A stretch of DNA of 64,000 nt, taken from NCBI GenBank assembly GCA_034440635.1, contig JAOTON010000333.1, positions 372,001 through 436,000 on the forward strand, in the 5' to 3' direction. The stretch comes from Lepas anatifera (Eukaryota > Arthropoda > Thecostraca > Lepadidae). Shown piece after piece: positions 46,366 through 58,894 of the stretch; the stretch's first letter is position 1, and every line of letters starts with the position of its first letter. Under the pieces are notes generated by a model. The model was not told the DNA's origin and did not search any database. It worked only from the letters and a program-made list of their open reading frames with translations. A program made the translations under genes and the position numbers.

Positions 46366-46463
46366 AATTCAATGGTATGTGCCTGATGGATAATATTTTT
46401 CTAACGTAATCAATATTGAATACGTTGGACAAATATTTTCCGTCAGGCACATGCCGTTGAATT
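46366..46463 (+). repeat. 98-nt near-perfect palindrome (hairpin)
   Basis: Two 43-base arms (46366-46408 and 46421-46463) flank a 12-base, itself palindromic, spacer. Of six mismatches between the arms, four become G-U wobbles in plus-strand RNA, leaving 41 of 43 positions paired. The size and shape are like a small-RNA precursor. A recently formed DNA palindrome decaying by C-to-T change would look the same. Confidence 0.9.
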
Positions 46464-46548
46464 CTGCAGCATTGCTTGCATTCGGTAGTTTATTCTGTAG
46501 TTTTTGTATCTTATTCATGGCTTCTTTAAGTTCAGTCGGAATCAGGTA

Positions 46549-47355
46549 TAACAGCGCATTGACGGGGGTCTGAGCCACCTTCGCTTTGATGGGGGGTTGC
46601 GGGTACCCGCCCCCTAAGATATCGAGAACCACGCTAGGTAGCAAAAAACAGTAAACGGCGTTGGGTAGCCCATCCACTTCTCCATAAAAATATTTCAAAT
46701 TTTTTCAGGTCACATATAAGGTCACTAGAGTAAATGAAGATTTTCGGTTATTACATCTGAACGAGTAAAGATAAATCAAAATAAATTAAACTCTATGAAT
46801 CCTCTCATCAAGACGAATCGAATGATATCTAATATGACCTTGCTAGGTGAAATCAAGGATTTGACCTGATCTGAGGTCAGGTCAAGGTCAAATTAGACAA
46901 AATGCATATCAATAGAACTGCAAAGACAAGTTCGATCTAATGCAGTTAAAATGAACGCTTTATCACCTTCCGTTACTAAGTTATTCAGTTAAAACATTTT
47001 TTCCCATGCGTTTCCAATAGAGAGGTCATGGTTCGTGCCTGACCTTAGGTCATCGATATAAAAATACCGGAACATATTTCAGAGAACTTGGTGGGGCCAT
47101 CATGAGATATGAGTTTCAATTGGATAAGCTTACCCTGTACCGACCTATGCTTTCCAAAACTTTTTTTGAGGTCAGGTCACTTGACCTGTTCTGGTGACCT
47201 GACCTGAGATGACCTAACCTTAAAATTTTGATAAAAGCTGTAAAAATGACGAGGGAAAAGGTATGCCGAGTACGGTGGCGCTACACGCCGCCGTTTTTAT
47301 GTTATCTCTGAAAAACCGAGGGAGGGCGGGTACCCGTCCCCCGTCAATGCGCATA
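46549..47355 (+). mobile_element. Family C element, copy 4
   Basis: The left end is shortened (AGCGCATTGACGGGGG without an intact TTAA). The right end reads GTCAATGCGCATA followed by TTAA at 47356-47359. The GGTCTGAGCCACC block and the TTGACCTGATCTGAGGTCAG array place it in family C. It starts about 85 bp after the 98-nt palindrome. Confidence 0.85.
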
Positions 47356-47359
47356 TTAA

Positions 47360-48174
47360 AAGCTCAACAAAAGTCATATGGAGGTAAAATTCACTATATA
47401 TCTACCTTTCGAATGTATTTTTCCATTCATTTTCAAGAATATCAATACACATGTTGTCAAATCGATTGGCTCCAAAATTCACATTTGGTTTGAAAAACAG
47501 AATGCGCTTATATGAGACAGGTGACTGTCGTTGATAACACTCACACTAAGAAGAGACTCGCATGATAGTTTGTTTAAGTATCAAACAAACAAAGTTTTAC
47601 AAATTCAAACGCATGCAAGTTTTCAAGACATTTTCTGCTTCACTTATAGTAAATCTGGTGAGACACTCTGGGGATCACTAAATGCTATCTTCCAATAGTG
47701 ACATGGATGTGTTGGATGGAAAAACAAATAAAACATGGTATCGAGCGGTCTGAGGACCTCTGTTTCAAATGATAATGCCCTTTTTTCTTCTACCCACCCT
47801 TGTTTAGATTAAAACGGCTCATACGTATACGTATATTATCCCAAATTCATTGGAAATACTTTCAGCGGGGCACACGTGGAGAAATGAGTATTTATGAAAC
47901 AGCCGGAACGGTTGACACCACAGGTTGCCTCGTACGATTAGGAAAACTCTCGGACGTTGGCCTCCAAAATAGTCAGGAACCTCATAACCATGAGAATGGC
48001 AGTCTTTAGGTGCTGCAACTACTCTGGTCATTGACGTCCATACTGCTAGATGAGCCTTTCCACTAAACAAGAAGCTATAACTGGCTGGCGGGCACACCAT
48101 TTCTTCACTGTTACTTATTCTACATTCTTCTACCAAAAATGGTATGCTTTAGGAGTATGTTTCCCAGGTATATG
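47360..48174. other. Noncoding region, no gene recognised
   Basis: Frames at 47800-48136 on both strands have no recognisable similarity. Confidence 0.35.
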
Positions 48175-49280
48175 CTCACTGAGCATTGCTCAGTGTCCAG
48201 CTAAATGATGCCTTGAAATTACCTACAGGATTCAGCTGCGGATTTCTATCTCTGGGTGTGAGGTGCCCAGTCACCCAGTATCTTTTTTTCATATGAGGCA
48301 GTGCAGCACAGTTTGATGTGTTTAAGGGACTGTAGTGTTTTAAAATAGTCTTTATAATACAATGGTTTTCTTAATGCTGTCATATTTGACAGTCTTCGGA
48401 TTTGGACGCCCCGAATGGTTTCCGAAAATCAACGTTAGTATGCTGGATTCATTAATAGTACATTTGTTAGACAAAAACCTTCCTTCGTCTGTGCCTTTTT
48501 ATGACAGAGAGGAGAAAGGTTAGAGAAATCAACAATGTTTTGAGTTCCGAATGGAGTTTTGTTTCTTCCTTTTCACCATCCAACAAGGAGCAAGGCACTG
48601 GGACAAGTAGCATGACCCTAGATGTCGCAGCTCTCGAAAACAATATATGATGATGATGAAGGAACAAAGAAACACGTGTTTTCCTCTTCTGGTTCATTAT
48701 CTGGTTCTACTTCGACAGCCTTCTCTATTAATCATCTCTTTATAACTGGTCCAACGGATGACTAGTTTTTTCTACGCCTCTCCCCTCCCTCTCTCAGTTA
48801 CCGTCTGCCCGGGTCCTACTCCTCTCCACTTAGCAGAAACCCAATGGACGCTCCTGACTTCAGCGAACTTGACCGCCGGCTGGCCTGTGCTGACTCTGCC
48901 GCCGTCTTACCTGTACTGAAGAGCAACGTTGGTTGGTGGAGCAGGTATTGAAGCCAATAGAGAGCAAAGTATGGCGGGAAATGTTTGAAAAATATAATAT
49001 CAATACATCTCCTGGTTCATGGTTTAAGCTACATCATTTTCATGGATAAGCTTCCACTACATTTCTCGCAATACAAGTGAACGCGCCTCCGCCAATCAGC
49101 GGCCGCCATCCGCTGACTGCCGCTTGCCTGCAGGCACAGAGGTTAGAGAGGTCACGCTGGGCAGAGCTGACGCCGAGTTTAAGCCTCGGTGGGGAGGGGT
49201 CACAAAGCGGATTATAAAACCTACACGCGTGGTGTTGAGAATGATGGTGGTTGTCCCTGCTGTTAGCCTGAGGAAGGAGG
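48175..49280 (+). repeat. Family H promoter-bearing repeat, copy 2
   Basis: This is the reverse complement of 20360-21345 over most of its length, with an extra stretch at about 48430-48770. It contains CGCCAATCAGCGG (CCAAT at 49092-49096) in GC-rich sequence and TATAAAA at 49213-49219. That layout is like a pol II promoter facing right. No coding sequence follows in recognisable form, so a solo LTR or an orphan promoter fragment is plausible. Confidence 0.65.
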
Positions 49281-49683
49281 ACAGGTGGACGTGGGAGACA
49301 GGGTGTGCACGTAGGTGAATATATGAGTTAGGCTTTTGTGTAGTCTGCGATGTCGATAGCGCTGGAAAAAATGAGTTCAATAAATGAGTTCGGCATGTGA
49401 ATATGTTTGGTGGGGTAAATTGAAGGCACCGATTTCGAGTAATCAATATTTCTCGGCATCAGGATGCATAGTTTTTCAAGATTCTTCAATTGACACACAC
49501 GGCAGTGCAACATGCACGGTACATGTGGCATACATGCCTTGCCGACATTTCAAGCGTATGCAACACCACAAGTTTAAGATCCTAAAATGATTATTTGAGG
49601 CGCAGGGATTAGTAGTTTTGACCCTATGAAGAGGGTAGATTAAAGGAAAATCGCAGGGTGCACGAGAAAGTTAACTGAGTAGG

Positions 49684-50824
49684 CAGTGACGGATCCAGGA
49701 CTTCATTGGGGGGGGCGGGGCTAGGGGCTTGAGTCTCGGCCACTATTCTCACGGATCAGCCTCCACCTATGCATTAACACTCGCCTCAGGGGCCTCCGAG
49801 CCACCTTCATCCTGATGGAGATTGCTCAAACACCCCTCTCGAACTCGGCTCCTATGCGGGATAGGGCAAATGCGAACGCTGCTGGGTAGCTCGTAAAAAT
49901 TCATTAAGAAACTACATAGGTCACTTTATTGCTCAGGTTATTATTAAGGTCATGACAGGTCAAAGAATGTTGTATGTTAGAGTAGAGTTTTTGGCTCTAG
50001 CGTCTGACAGAGTTGAGTTAGAATAATTTTTTTGGGCACCATTCGCTTGCTCTCCTCACGGCAAATCTAATGCTGCATATTATAACTATACCAGGGCAAA
50101 ATACGCAAATAACCTGACCTCAGGTCGGTTCAAGGTCACTTTAAAACCTGCCATAGTCAATATGCATATCAATCGACTCGCAAAAGCAATCCAAACGTAA
50201 TGGTATCAAAATAAAAGCTGAATCATTGTTTCCTGCGAAATTATTGACCCAAGCCTGAAAACCGTTTAAGTAGCCCCAGCTGACCTCTCAGAGGTCACAG
50301 GTCAAGAATTACAGCATGAACCTGGAAAGGGGCCCAGTATACTACAATTTTGAGAATGCAAAGGTATTATCACCTGTATCTACACAAATACAGTCAAATA
50401 CTTATTTCTCCCATGCATTTCGAATGGAGAGGTCATGATCCGTATCTGACCCTAGGTCATCGATATGAAAAATCCTGGAATTTATTTTGTAGCGCTCTGT
50501 GGGCCTGTTATGTGGTACAACGTTCCATCCAATAGATTCAGCTATTTTTTCTTATGCCGCCTTAAACATTTTTGGAGATGAGGTCACTTGACCTGCACTG
50601 GTGACCTGACCTGAAAAGACCCAACCTTGAAATTTTTGGGAAAGTTGCGGAATTCATCAAAGATAAGGTGTGCCAAGAATGGCGGCCTCGAGCGTTTTTT
50701 TCCAGCCATCGGAAAAGCCCAAGATGTGGTTCAAACTCCCCCCACCGGGACAAAGGTTAAACTATATGCATTACAACATTGGGGGGGGCTTGAGCCCTCC
50801 TAGTCTCCCTTGTATCTGCCACTG
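49684..50824. mobile_element. hAT MITE carrying a nested TTAA element
   Basis: A perfect 8-bp duplication TGAGTAGG lies at 49676-49683 and 50825-50832. The ends are CAGTGACGGATCCAGG and, read inward from the right, CAGTGGCAGATACAAGG. Removing the inner TTAA element (49778-50756) leaves a MITE of only about 160 bp, similar in length to the one at 22241-22397. Confidence 0.88.
49778..50756 (+). mobile_element. TTAA-flanked element related to family C, nested
   Basis: TTAA at 49774-49777 and 50757-50760 bounds 979 bp that parallel family C in order (GCC-rich left end, central paired GACCT arrays, then TGACCTGACC and a GGCGGCC block near the right end), with many differences. The terminal repeats are poorly conserved. 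It is an older relative of family C inside the small hAT MITE. Confidence 0.78.
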
Positions 50825-51048
50825 TGAGTAGGTATGTATGGCATGAACATAATTGCATGTCTTTAGCATGGACCGTCCCTCTATCATATAATTTTGATAC
50901 CACCGCCACCAGGCCTCTCGGTGTAACCAGAAGCCACTGTGCACGGCCGTTCAACCGCAATTGTCCGAAATCGTTAGGTCTAAACATTGGCTTGTATGCT
51001 ACAATGTTCCGCTATTATTACCCGTACTGTAAACGGGTCCAGCATTAA

Positions 51049-52755
51049 CGTGCACTGGCGTGGGAGGGCCTGGCAGGTGATCTACATTAAAACAAATTTT
51101 CATTAGCCCAGGTCAGTATATTTAAGGTCAAACGAGGTCATAAAGGTCACATATTGGCCGTACTGGCATCTATAGGAAAATGCCGTGATTGGTGCGGGAA
51201 GAAGTCGTAAATATGCTAAAGCCGGACCAGGGTCATGGAGGAAAGATTGCAAAGAATATTTATTAAAATTTTGGGGTCAAGGTTATTCAAGGTCATTGAA
51301 CAAATGACGTCACAATATGGTATAATCCCTATAATGTACATACACTATAACTAGTAGGTACTATAGCAACTGTTGGGAGGGAAATGATAACACTGGTCAA
51401 CAGCCAAAATGGATCCGGCACGTGAGCACGTGTTTCTACCTATTTCAATACCACTGATTTCAAATTTCGTAACGGTTTTGTGCCATCGGACCTGGTTTCT
51501 TCCCCAGAGCATACCCGGTATGTAGCCCCTACACTTTCCACACACAGACATGAGTCTAGCCTTTAAAATATATAGATCAAAAGATGAAAAATATAGATCA
51601 GAGATGTCGAGAATCCGGATTATCTGCACCCAGACAATGCAGCTTATCACTATACATGTGAATATATTGCAACGGAAGACTACCTCGTATTCAAGTGCAT
51701 GGACATTGTACATACATTGAACAAGGCTTGCAGGCGGTCGCACAAGCTCGCCGGTATTGTAGACCTAGTGGTGACGTCCTAACATCATATGATGAGGACT
51801 TTATGTCAGAGTTACCTCTCTTGAAGGTTTAATCCAAGAAAAGTCACAGGTCAAGGTCATACCGCCATTTCAAGGTCATTGAACCTAGTGCCTTCGGTTG
51901 GATAACGTCGCCTAATATGACGTATATTATGTTATGACGTCATAGGCTAGGTCACACAATTTTGAGCTCAAGGTCGCAGGTTCAAGTCAAAGGTCATAGG
52001 TCAAGGTCACACCTGATTTCCCGCCCGACAGTTGCCATAGTGCTAGTCGCAGTATGCTTGATAGGCAAAATGTAATATTTTGACGTCAAAGGTCAATGGC
52101 CTTAAACGACCCTGACCTAAAAGTTTCAGAAAATATTGCTTCAGATCTTTCATCCGTTACTTAAGGTAACTTTCTCTCCATATCCGACTTCTCATCGCTT
52201 AATCACGGCATTTCCCAATGGTTACCCTGCACAGACAGAATTTGACCTATATGGCCTCGTTTTACCTTGAATATATTGACCTAGGTCTATGAAAATCGGG
52301 TTTAGGGTAGAATACCCTAGCCTCCACAAACACCCATAACGTCCATCCTCCTAGACCTCTCGGGTTTTGCACTGCCAATGTCATTGATGCCAAGTAGGCT
52401 TACACAAGGACGACACACAGACATACTGGATCTCAAAATTCTGATCTGATACGGCATTTCTGCTGCCAGATTCGTGTTCAGGGCCACAAATTACCCTAGA
52501 AACGGACGATTTTGTATTGGATCCATGGCAAGAGTTAAACTTTGTTAACCAGTGTAATTTACCTTTACCCATGTCCTTTGACCTTGAACTTTGACTTTGC
52601 CCTTGACCTTGACCTTTATATTGGGTCACCTTAACTATGACGTCATAGCATAATATACGTCAGATTGAGTCACAACATTTGACCGGAAGTACTGGGGCCA
52701 ATGACCTTGAAAGGGCTGGTATACCCTTGACCTGTGGCCTTTGCACTTGACCTTG
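51049..52755 (+). mobile_element. Family E element, copy 2, rearranged
   Basis: It starts after TTAA (51045-51048) with CGTGCACTGGCGTGGG. Its left part (51100-51360) matches 53100-53340, and its right part (52550-52755) matches 53410-53540. Between them lies about 1.2 kb, including an inverted family E portion at about 51800-52290. The right terminus is missing. The element is a composite. Confidence 0.6.
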
Positions 52756-52936
52756 GCTCAACCTTACTCAAACTCGCCAATGCCATCCGAACCAATGTCT
52801 AGTATCGAAGAACGCAATCGGAAACAGAACAGACTGGCCACAGAAAGTGTGTGTCAAAATATAAAACATGGAAAAAAGCTAAATAAAATATTACACCTAG
52901 CCTTAGCAGCGCAGCTCCCCCAAAGGCTGACCTTAA

Positions 52937-53860
52937 TACCTGCACTGGAGGGGATCTGGCACTAACGCGCAGTGTAGGGCCCATATTTCGTTAGTTTTCG
53001 AGATCTTCGGAGGGCCTGGTAGACCCCTAAGATCTCTAAAACTAAGAGATGTAGAAAAACACCGGTTGGGAGTGCGTGAAGGCTATGATGATCTAAATCA
53101 TGGCTAATTTTCGTTGACCTAGGTCAATATCTTCAATATCAAACGAGGTCATAAATGTCAAATATTGGTCTTGCTGGAGACCTATTAGGAAATGCCGTGA
53201 TTATGCGGAAAAACCGGGAATAAGGTAGGTAAAGGCAGACCAGGCTCATAGAGGTAAGGTCGCAAAAAAGCTTTCCTACAATTTTGGGGTCAATGTAGTT
53301 CAAGGTCATTGACCTGTGAGGTCACAACATGGTATCCTACCGACAATATGCACTTTGACAAACACTATAGCCACTGGTTGGCGGGGAATGAGGATTGGCT
53401 TTAACAATGACTTTTGACCTTGACCTTTACATTGAGGTACCTGAACTATGACGTCAAAACATAATACACGTTAGACCGGGTAGTACCATTTGACCGGAAG
53501 CAATGGGGTCAATGACTTTGAAAGTGCTGATATAATATTGACCGGTGACCTTTGACATTGACCTTCATGTGAGGTAACCCTGACATATCATTCCGGTTAC
53601 ATGGACATTATGACGCCACCACTCGGTTTCCGATGCAAGTAAACTGGTCCCGCTGCGCGATTGTGGTGATCTCAGAATGCAGGTCGGACTTTGGAAGCCT
53701 ATAAGTGAAAAATTATCGACTGATTTGCAATTTTTTCATCAATCGACGCACCGTTAAATTCTCTCAAACGTGGCCAAGTATTGTTTTTCGGATATCAGCG
53801 GTTCTCCGGCCACCTCGGAAAAATAGGTGACGGGCCTCCGAGGCCCGTCCAGTGCTTGTG
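52937..53860 (+). mobile_element. Family E element, copy 3 (most complete)
   Basis: TTAA precedes it at 52933-52936, and a mutated TCAA follows at 53861-53864. The left end is TACCTGCACTGGAGGGG and the right end, read inward, is CACAAGCACTGGACGGG. The body aligns closely with 15529-16425. Dense TTGACCTTGACCT-type words lie at 53410-53560. Confidence 0.78.
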
Positions 53861-53864
53861 TCAA

Positions 53865-56419
53865 ACATTGTAAAGAAACGGTCTCCACGGGGCCACCTAG
53901 TGATGTCCGATAAGCGTTTCAAAACTGGATTCGATGAAAATGAATGTCACCCGAATGAGGGGATCCGAGGCTCTCAAGAAAGTTTGTCGGGGCGTATAAG
54001 AGTTTTTCTCCCTTTCCCCCATGTGTTGGTCACGGGGGCCCCGAAAGCTCGTCTTGGAGCCGTTTCAGAATTCGCATCGGAAGCTCCAATCGTTGGCTCG
54101 AGGGGCCACAAAAGTTGACCTCAGGAGGCCCCAGTCGTTGGTCACGACCGTCAAAAATAGGAAGTTAAGATAGGAATGTAACCAACTTTTCCGTTTGCAA
54201 AGATTTCACGCTCATTAAATAAAAAAGTGGAGGCCCCCGGACCTAAAGCCTCACTCCCGGTTTTGCCATCCGCCCCCCCTCACCCTCTTGAGGAAATCCT
54301 GGATCCGTTCCCGACTCCTAAGTAAGTAGCGAATATCCTTTGGCAAAAACTTCAGTAAGGTATGTCTTACTGAAGCTGAAGTTAGTTAAGGGCTTTTTAT
54401 AAGGCGTTCTGTGCAAAGCACCTTTGCCCGCCTCTAAAGTGTGGGGGAGAATTTTCCGGGAGGGGTGTTTACTTTAATGTCGCAGAACAAGGGGCGAATC
54501 TTATTTCAGGGAATAGATCGCGAAGTGCAGCAACACTTGCGAGGGAAGGGGATTACTATGGCAGAGATGCTGAGCCTGGGGCACAGGTAGGATTTAAAAC
54601 TTACGTGAAGAGGCTTGCCAGCGTAAAGATTAGTTTTTTAATTTTGTTCCTTGTTATCGAATGACCGTTTCGCTTACGTTACTCGAGTTCCTCCATTGAA
54701 AAATAATAATTTTGGGTTATTAGAAACACCCGTAAGCACCATGACGTGATGCCGCGGGTCTTTTTCCTGCAACCAGGAGGTGAGGTTACAGCACCCTCTG
54801 GCTGGGTAGCCGCCGCAGAGAGGAAGAGAGAAGGGTAATAGAACAGATAGAGTGTTAGGGAGGGGTGTGAGTTGGTTAGTTGTGAGTCTTAGATATGGTT
54901 AGTAGTTAGTAGTCCTTATGTTAGGGTTAGTTGGTTAGCAAACATTAACGGAGGGTTAGTTAGGGTTAGTTGGTTAGTTGAACTTTTTCCCCTATGGTGG
55001 AGCTATTCTGAGTCTACCATACCTTAGGACCAGACAGTTAAAGCCTAGTTTGAACCACCTATTGTTGAAATTTGTCAGGGGAACGTCTTTAGTGTAATTT
55101 TTATTTCTAATATGAGGGGTGCTTTCGGATGCAGGTATTTTCATACCTGCCACCATAGACGTCAGATAAAGCTCTGAGCCTAGTAGCCTTCAGGAATGTA
55201 GGAGCTTGTCCAGCAGCTCAGGGTAATCATTGCCGAGAAGAGTGGAAAGGTTTACTGGGATATTTCTGATGCGGCAATAATCTAGCATGGGCTGATGGGC
55301 ATCTGCTGGGGACAGTCGATGAGGATATGGTAGGGATTCTCCATGGCGAGCACGTACCACAGGTACCTACATGCCCATAGGCATTTAATTTGGTGTGTCC
55401 GAAGCTGAAGCTGAAGCTTCAACCGGTTATATATATGTACACATCTATGCATATAAAAACAAGGGGCCCCAGACCAAAATTTGGGGCGGCATGCATGGGC
55501 GTCAAAAGTGGGTGGGGGGGGAGTAGACTGGGGGAATGCTTCCCACCAGATCGCAAATTAGGAGATGGGACATTTCCCCAAAAGTTTTAGGACTCGGTGT
55601 AAGCTTGGACTGTATGCATGTATTGACAAAAAAGAATAAAACGGACAAAAGGCACAGTGAATAAACTATGCCAGTAGCAAAGCGACAGGAGGGGGGCCTT
55701 TGGAAACCAGCACTGGAAGAGCCACATTTGCGCCCGGTGGGAGCAGAGGGGTGTGTATAGGGGCTGAGCTGATCGCAGCACATCAGTTCAGCAGAGCCAT
55801 CAACAGTAACGACCCAAGCTCGAGCCGGACGCTGCTTGGAGAAGCGAATTGCAGCAAGACAGCAGGCCCGGAAAAACGTGGTTGACGTGATTACAATCTC
55901 AGACATATGAGGCGCACTCGAAAGACCACAGCTAGGGCTCGGTCCCATACTCGTCCACAGCAGACACAGTACCTATACAGTTTGTTCCGTCGCTCAATCA
56001 GTCCGCTGATCCACTCCCAACTCCGCTGGGGAACAACTACTGCGCCAGGGCGCTCTGCCTCAATGGGCCTGATATGAATCGTTTACTATTTTTTCCGAGT
56101 TTTTTTATATTTCCGGATTAACATCAACACTATCTGTCCAGAACCCTAGTGTCACACATAGGCAGACTAGCCGCTTAGCTTGACTTAGCTAACCTAGGAG
56201 ACACGCTACAAAACAACTACAATAGGACACTATAACCTGGCTGAGCATCCCCTGCCCTCCCATCCCACCCTACCCCACATACTGAAATATGAGTCGCGCT
56301 ATAATCAAATTCGGCACCAAGCAGCGTCGCATCATGATTATTTTGACTCGTGTCGATGTCAGTTAGCGATGCACCTCGTTTTAATTCAGAAAAAGAAAAG
56401 TCGCATGAGAACAGATTTT
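53865..56419. other. Noncoding region, no gene recognised
   Basis: The longest frame (55502-55948, minus, 148 codons) has no recognised domain. 54870-54990 is a TTAG/GTTAG-rich simple sequence. 54275-54310 contains CCTGGATCCG, like a hAT MITE end without a matched partner. Confidence 0.4.
54870..54990 (+). repeat. GTTAG-rich simple sequence
   Basis: Irregular runs of GTTAGTTGG and GTTAGGGTTAG occur over about 120 bp. The words overlap with arthropod (TTAGG) and vertebrate (TTAGGG) telomere repeats, but the array is too irregular to call telomeric. Confidence 0.7.
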
Positions 56420-57470
56420 AAGCCCATAATCTCTATAACATACGCTTAGAGACGGCCCACTTCGCATTGTGTTTTTCTATGTTATTATTTCTGATTGCAA
56501 TGTTTCTTCTATACGGATGTGAAAGAACATGCTCGATTTCGCACCTTCGTATGTTGGCGTTGGTCTTTGCTCCGAGAGTCTGCATTTCAAAATTTACTGT
56601 TTTATAAGAAGAATGATAACGTTGTTTGCTGGTTCACCCCCTGTTATCCCGAAGAGTATTAATTTTAATGCATTTTCAGTATTCAAATCGATTCTATTAA
56701 ATGAGGTATCCCAAATGAGTTTAACTGGGGCACACGTTTATAAAAAGTGAGTGTCTCTTCTTGGTTACAGTATGTGCTGCGGGGATATTTTTAACTTTTC
56801 TAATGAATATATAACGGTTGGTAGGCACAAAGCGATGAACTACTCGATAATGCAGGGATTGAAACCGAGTTGACTGAGTACACTGAAATGGAATATCAAA
56901 TATTGCCCTCCAATCCAAGAAGGAGCCTTCGCGTTCCCACCTAGCTATTGCCGACGGAAACCTTTTTTCCATAAATGACCAACATAAATGTTTGCTCTTT
57001 ACATCTGATATTTTAGTTTCTCTCTCGCCCATGCATATAGAAAAGACTGCATCTCTCTCATTTCTTTTAAGCTTGTGGCACCCACTAATAGCTATTCTGT
57101 CGCACCATAATTGTGGTACACTCTTTATAAGTCTTTGATACGTTAAAAAATATAATTTTGCCGGAGGGAATGTCCTTCTAAGCTCTACTAATGACATTTT
57201 CTTTCCTGACTCTGATACGATATTGTCAATTATTTTTATGCCCGCGTTATACAATTCGCTAATAAACCAAGTTTTTCCATCGCTGCGAATGCTTCTGTTA
57301 TACCACAGTTTTTCTTTTTGTGCGTCTATGGCGTTTCTAATCACCATTCCTGTGTACCTTTGAAATTCAGCTAAAATGTCGCAATAAAACTTAGGAATCT
57401 TCAAATTCTTGATACCTATCATCTTTTCCCAATGGCGAGGCTTACATGTCTGCCAGGCTATATTTTCCAA
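56420..57470 (-). pseudogene. C-terminal part of an L1/Tx1-type LINE reverse transcriptase ORF, decayed
   Basis: The open part (57470-56721, 249 codons) starts MENIAWQTCKPRHWEKM. It contains IPKFYCDILAEFQ, then WRAIFDIPF and FQSLHYRVVHRFVPTNRYIF. Such segments occur in order after the polymerase core of L1/Tx1-type LINEs, ahead of a Cys-rich region. Downstream on the minus strand, out of frame after 56721, sequence such as NNIEKHNAKWAVS (about 56480) looks like the usual extreme C terminus, so a frameshift interrupts it. The polymerase core is absent. The frame is cut at 57470, where another LINE's A/T-rich tail begins. Confidence 0.65.
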
Positions 57471-57473
57471 TCT

Positions 57474-57503
57474 TTTTATTTATTTATTTATTATTTATTT
57501 ATT
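57474..57503 (-). repeat. A/T-rich 3' tail of the minus-strand LINE
   Basis: Repeated TTTA on the plus strand corresponds to an AAATA-type tail on the minus strand, right after the end of the LINE's 3' sequence. It marks the insertion junction with the older LINE fragment. Confidence 0.8.
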
Positions 57504-57670
57504 GCACTTCATCGAGCCGCTCCACAAAATATATGTGGCTATTCTTAGCCCGGAACACATTTGTTGAACACTGAGTTGTACAGAAAACATATTAAGAACA
57601 CTAAGAAAATACCAGGTTTGATTTTGCTAAAGTTGATCGACAACAACTAACACCGCTGACAACACAATAT

Positions 57671-58894
57671 CTACTGTTCACTTTCCGACGTGGTACTCTT
57701 TAACCAGCACATCAAGTGTTTTTTGAAGGCATCCTTCCGCATTTCTAGCATATTCGGTGGGAGTGTGTTATATAGAGTGGGGGCTCGGTATGCAAACTGC
57801 CGCCGACCAGCTTCTGTGCGAATCCTTGGTAGATGCATCTGTTGTACTTGTCTAGTTTGCCTTGAATGGATGTTTGAGTTGTGCTGGAGGAGTGTGGACA
57901 GTGCTGTTGGTTGCTTTCTTGTGATAATGTTGTGGGTGAGTGTGAGAGTGTGGTATTCTGCTATTTGTCTAGAATTGTACCAACCAGGACCTCTCAAAAC
58001 GTGAGATATATGATCAAATTTACGGCGACCGGAAACAACTTTGGCACTGAAGTTTATTATTTTTTGGATTTTTCGATGGTTTTTGTCAGAACAGTTTCCG
58101 TACACTGAAATGCAGTATCGGACATGTGAGAGAACCAAGCTGTGGACAATTTTAAAGGAGATGTGTTTGGGGAGATGGTGCCTAATATGTATCAATGCTA
58201 TTAATAGGCCAAAACACTTTTGAGTGAGGAAGGTTACATGCGCGTCCCAAGAGAGATGAGTGTCGAATATGACACCCAGATTGCGGACCGAAGGTACAGG
58301 GCTTATAGCTTGATCACGAAATTGGATCTGCAAGGGCGGTAGGTCTTTGAGGCTTTGGCGGCTGCCAATGACCATAAACTTAGTTTTTGCTGCATTAACC
58401 TTCATAGAGTTGGCACAGAACCAGGCGTCCAAGGATAAAAGTGTGCGCTCCATTCGGGCTATAAGTTCACTTACTTCATCCCTTCGGCCGGTAACAACAA
58501 CCTGGGTATCGTCCGCATATTGGGTGATACGGGCATCGGTTGCAAAATAGCTCAGGTCATTGACAAAGACATTGAACAGGAGTGGGCCTAATGAAGATCC
58601 TTGAAACACACCGACTTTGTTTGGAAGTCTTTTTGAGAGGGTTTTGCGCCCGCTGCTGTGGTCTAAAACTGACACGCTCTGGGAGTGTCCGCTTAGATAG
58701 GAGCGGAACCAATCAGTATCAACTCCGTAGAGCTCTAATTTAGTTAACAACTTTGAGTGGTCAATGACATCGAACGCCTTACTTAAATCGAGCAAGCAAA
58801 TGAGAGAGATTTCTCCTTGATCCATGGCATGAAAAAATTTGATCAGAAACACTAAGTAGCGCAGTTTCGGTAGAGTGGTAGGGTCTGAAACCAT
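57671..58894 (-). pseudogene. LINE reverse transcriptase, C-terminal portion
   Basis: The 407-codon frame shows the catalytic palm: SLICLLDLSKAFDVIDHSKL (motif A), GVFQGSSLGPLLFNVFVNDL (motif B) and YADDTQV (motif C). NLGVIFDTHLSW, the conserved segment after the palm, comes next. The C-terminal region ends ...FKKHLMCWL. The first about 25 residues are out of frame with the true protein, and the match to the RT begins at MDQGEIS. Motif residues are intact. It is separated from its N-terminal half by a frameshift near 58840. Confidence 0.9.

Noticed and set aside
54275..54310. End of another hAT MITE (CCTGGATCCG word)
   Set aside because: No matching opposite end or 8-bp duplication could be found nearby.
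54870..54990. Interstitial telomere array
   Set aside because: TTAGG and TTAGGG words are present but irregular and mixed with GTTGGTTAG. It is better described as simple sequence.
55502..55948. 148-codon minus-strand frame
   Set aside because: Low-similarity, composition-driven frame over a GC-rich segment with competing frames on the other strand.
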